64,000 bases of DNA from Monosiga brevicollis MX1 (taxonomy: Eukaryota; Opisthokonta; Choanoflagellata; Craspedida; Salpingoecidae), in assembly GCF_000002865.3 (NCBI RefSeq), contig NW_001865040.1, positions 618,905-682,904 of the forward strand, given 5' to 3'. A model generated the notes under the pieces. The model had not been told where the DNA came from. It made no database searches and was given only the letters and a program-made list of their open reading frames with translations. Positions within the stretch are counted from its first letter, which is position 1, and every line of letters starts with the position of its first letter. Position numbers and translations under genes: made by a program. Positions 62,979 to 64,000 of this stretch are shown here, piece after piece.

Positions 62979-64000
62979 AAGCGCTTGCTTGAGACCTACG
63001 TTGTACTCTGTCTGGAGCTCGGGGATCAGGCAGGTGCATTCGCCGTCAACGACCACAGGAACGCTGAGCCCGAAGCGGCAGCAGGGCATTGGACAGGCTG
63101 GCTCGGGTAGAATTTTGACCTGCACGTACAACAACTGCTTTTAGAGTGTATGGCAGATCCGAGCGTGGCCAGGGTATGCCGAGGGAAAACCAAAGGCAAG
63201 GCTTTGGGCGGTGCTGACCGTAAACTTGGTCTGATTAGCTTGACAAGTACCACCGATGGCCGGAAGCGTGCAGTCATTGCGACCAGTACACACGGTCGAA
63301 GGGTCCGTGCCTCCACAATTGTGGCCCAGAATACGTGTGGGCATGGTGTAGAGGCCTTGGGAGACGGACACGAAGTGATAGGTCTGGCCCACCTCAAAGC
63401 CCTGCATCAACCCACACGGCATGCGTAAGAAGCGGGAGCTCGAGGTGGCAAAGGCCAACTGACTTGTCAATGGCAAAATCAAGTGTTAGAAGACAGCGGC
63501 CACGCACCGAAAAAGCATACTCGTAGGCGACACCCAATTTGGGTGTGAGCTGCGCAGCAGCAGGCCACAAACGACGCGTGCGAGCAAACGTGACGCTGCA
63601 GTCCCAGGGTGCGTTTGAGATAACTTTATCACAGGTGTACAGGTTACAACCCGTATAGGCCGATTCGCTGGCCAGGACGGTGACACGAGACTGTGAGATG
63701 GCAGAGGCGGCGTGAGGTTCTCGCGCCGATATCGGAGCGCGATGAAGACAGCAGAGATGGGGCACCAAAAGAACAGCGCTTCAACAACGCGAGGGACTGC
63801 TCTCACCATGAAGCTTTCAGCACAGGTAACTTGTAGAGCTGAACCAACCGGAAGCTAACCAACACGAACGGCAGCACCAAAGACGCACTGAGCTCGATCC
63901 AGGCTACTATTTCTTCCATCCGACATGCACAAGTAGCGAGCGCTATCCAGACCTCGAAATGGCGACCATTCATCTCGAAAAACGGGATGGAGAGGGTGAT
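62399..64000 (-). CDS. Single-pass receptor-like protein with NPVY tail, 5' end cut by window edge
   Basis: Only the 3' part is in the window. Extracellular exons include ARYLCMSDGRNSSLDRAQCV (near 63.9 kb), TGCNLYTCDKVISNAPWDCS, RRLWPAAAQLTPKLGVAYEY, CGLMQGFEVGQTYHFVSVSQ, GHNCGGTDPSTVCTGRNDCT and CRFGLSVPVVVDGECTCLIP, all Cys-rich and secreted in character. I do not recognise the domain. The membrane helix is GLSAGIAGGVLLLVAVVFFL, followed by basic THKRPGP. The tail has NPVYGGG (NPxY), ARYDPLELPKPPP (tyrosine plus SH3-like proline run) and a Ser/Ala-rich end, stop 62399. A (CA)n intron separates two extracellular exons. Internal borders are approximate; the N-terminus is unknown. Confidence 0.6.
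62913..62977. repeat. (CA)n microsatellite, 65 bp
   Basis: Lies in an intron of the receptor-like gene, between the exon ending TEYNV and the transmembrane exon. The Cys/Val frames across it are artefacts. Confidence 0.95.

Overview
The window is nuclear DNA from a compact, intron-dense, GC-rich unicellular eukaryote. Genes have many short introns (about 60-200 bp, GTRNGT-type donors), alternate strands, and sit a few hundred bases apart. Gene content points to a choanoflagellate, probably Monosiga-like: a many-repeat cadherin with EGF modules and an NPxY tail, a LIM-RGS-PX protein rich in tyrosine motifs, and a GAREM-like CABIT/SAM adaptor, next to ordinary eukaryotic housekeeping genes. The species is inferred, not proven. 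I see no transposon, virus-like element, rRNA, tRNA or CRISPR array. Coordinates for spliced genes are first to last coding base and include introns.

Layout. 0-10 kb: a TFIIS-N-domain-like gene (+), a secreted DUF6259 glycosidase-like gene (-), an unrecognised probable nuclear gene (-) and a PepE-type aspartyl dipeptidase (+). 10-22 kb: mitoribosomal DAP3/mS29 (-), the single-exon LIM-LIM-RGS-PX gene (+), Pinin (+) and ARP8 (-). 22-36 kb: a transportin-3/importin-13-like karyopherin (+), a mitochondrial chalcone-isomerase-like gene (-), the GAREM-like adaptor (+) and importin-4 (-). 36-41 kb: two related intronless protein kinases in tandem (+), separated by a 1.65 kb gene-free gap. 41-51 kb: DHX38/Prp16 (+), AATF/Bfr2 (+) and CPSF4/CPSF30 (-). 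51-64 kb: the cadherin receptor (+), CCDC77 (-), NUDT1/MTH1 (-) and the 3' part of a second single-pass receptor with an NPxY tail (-), cut by the window edge.

Functionally two themes stand out. One is RNA processing and nuclear transport: Pinin, DHX38, CPSF4, a TNPO3-like importin and importin-4, AATF, and ARP8 for chromatin. The other is tyrosine-motif signalling: the LIM-RGS-PX protein, the GAREM-like adaptor and two receptors with NPxY tails. The genes are not an operon; clustering may be chance. Simple repeats, (CT)n and (CA)n up to about 300 bp, sit in divergent promoters and introns. The most novel-looking items are the LIM-RGS-PX architecture and the cadherin and CABIT/SAM proteins with dense SH2/PTB-type motifs.
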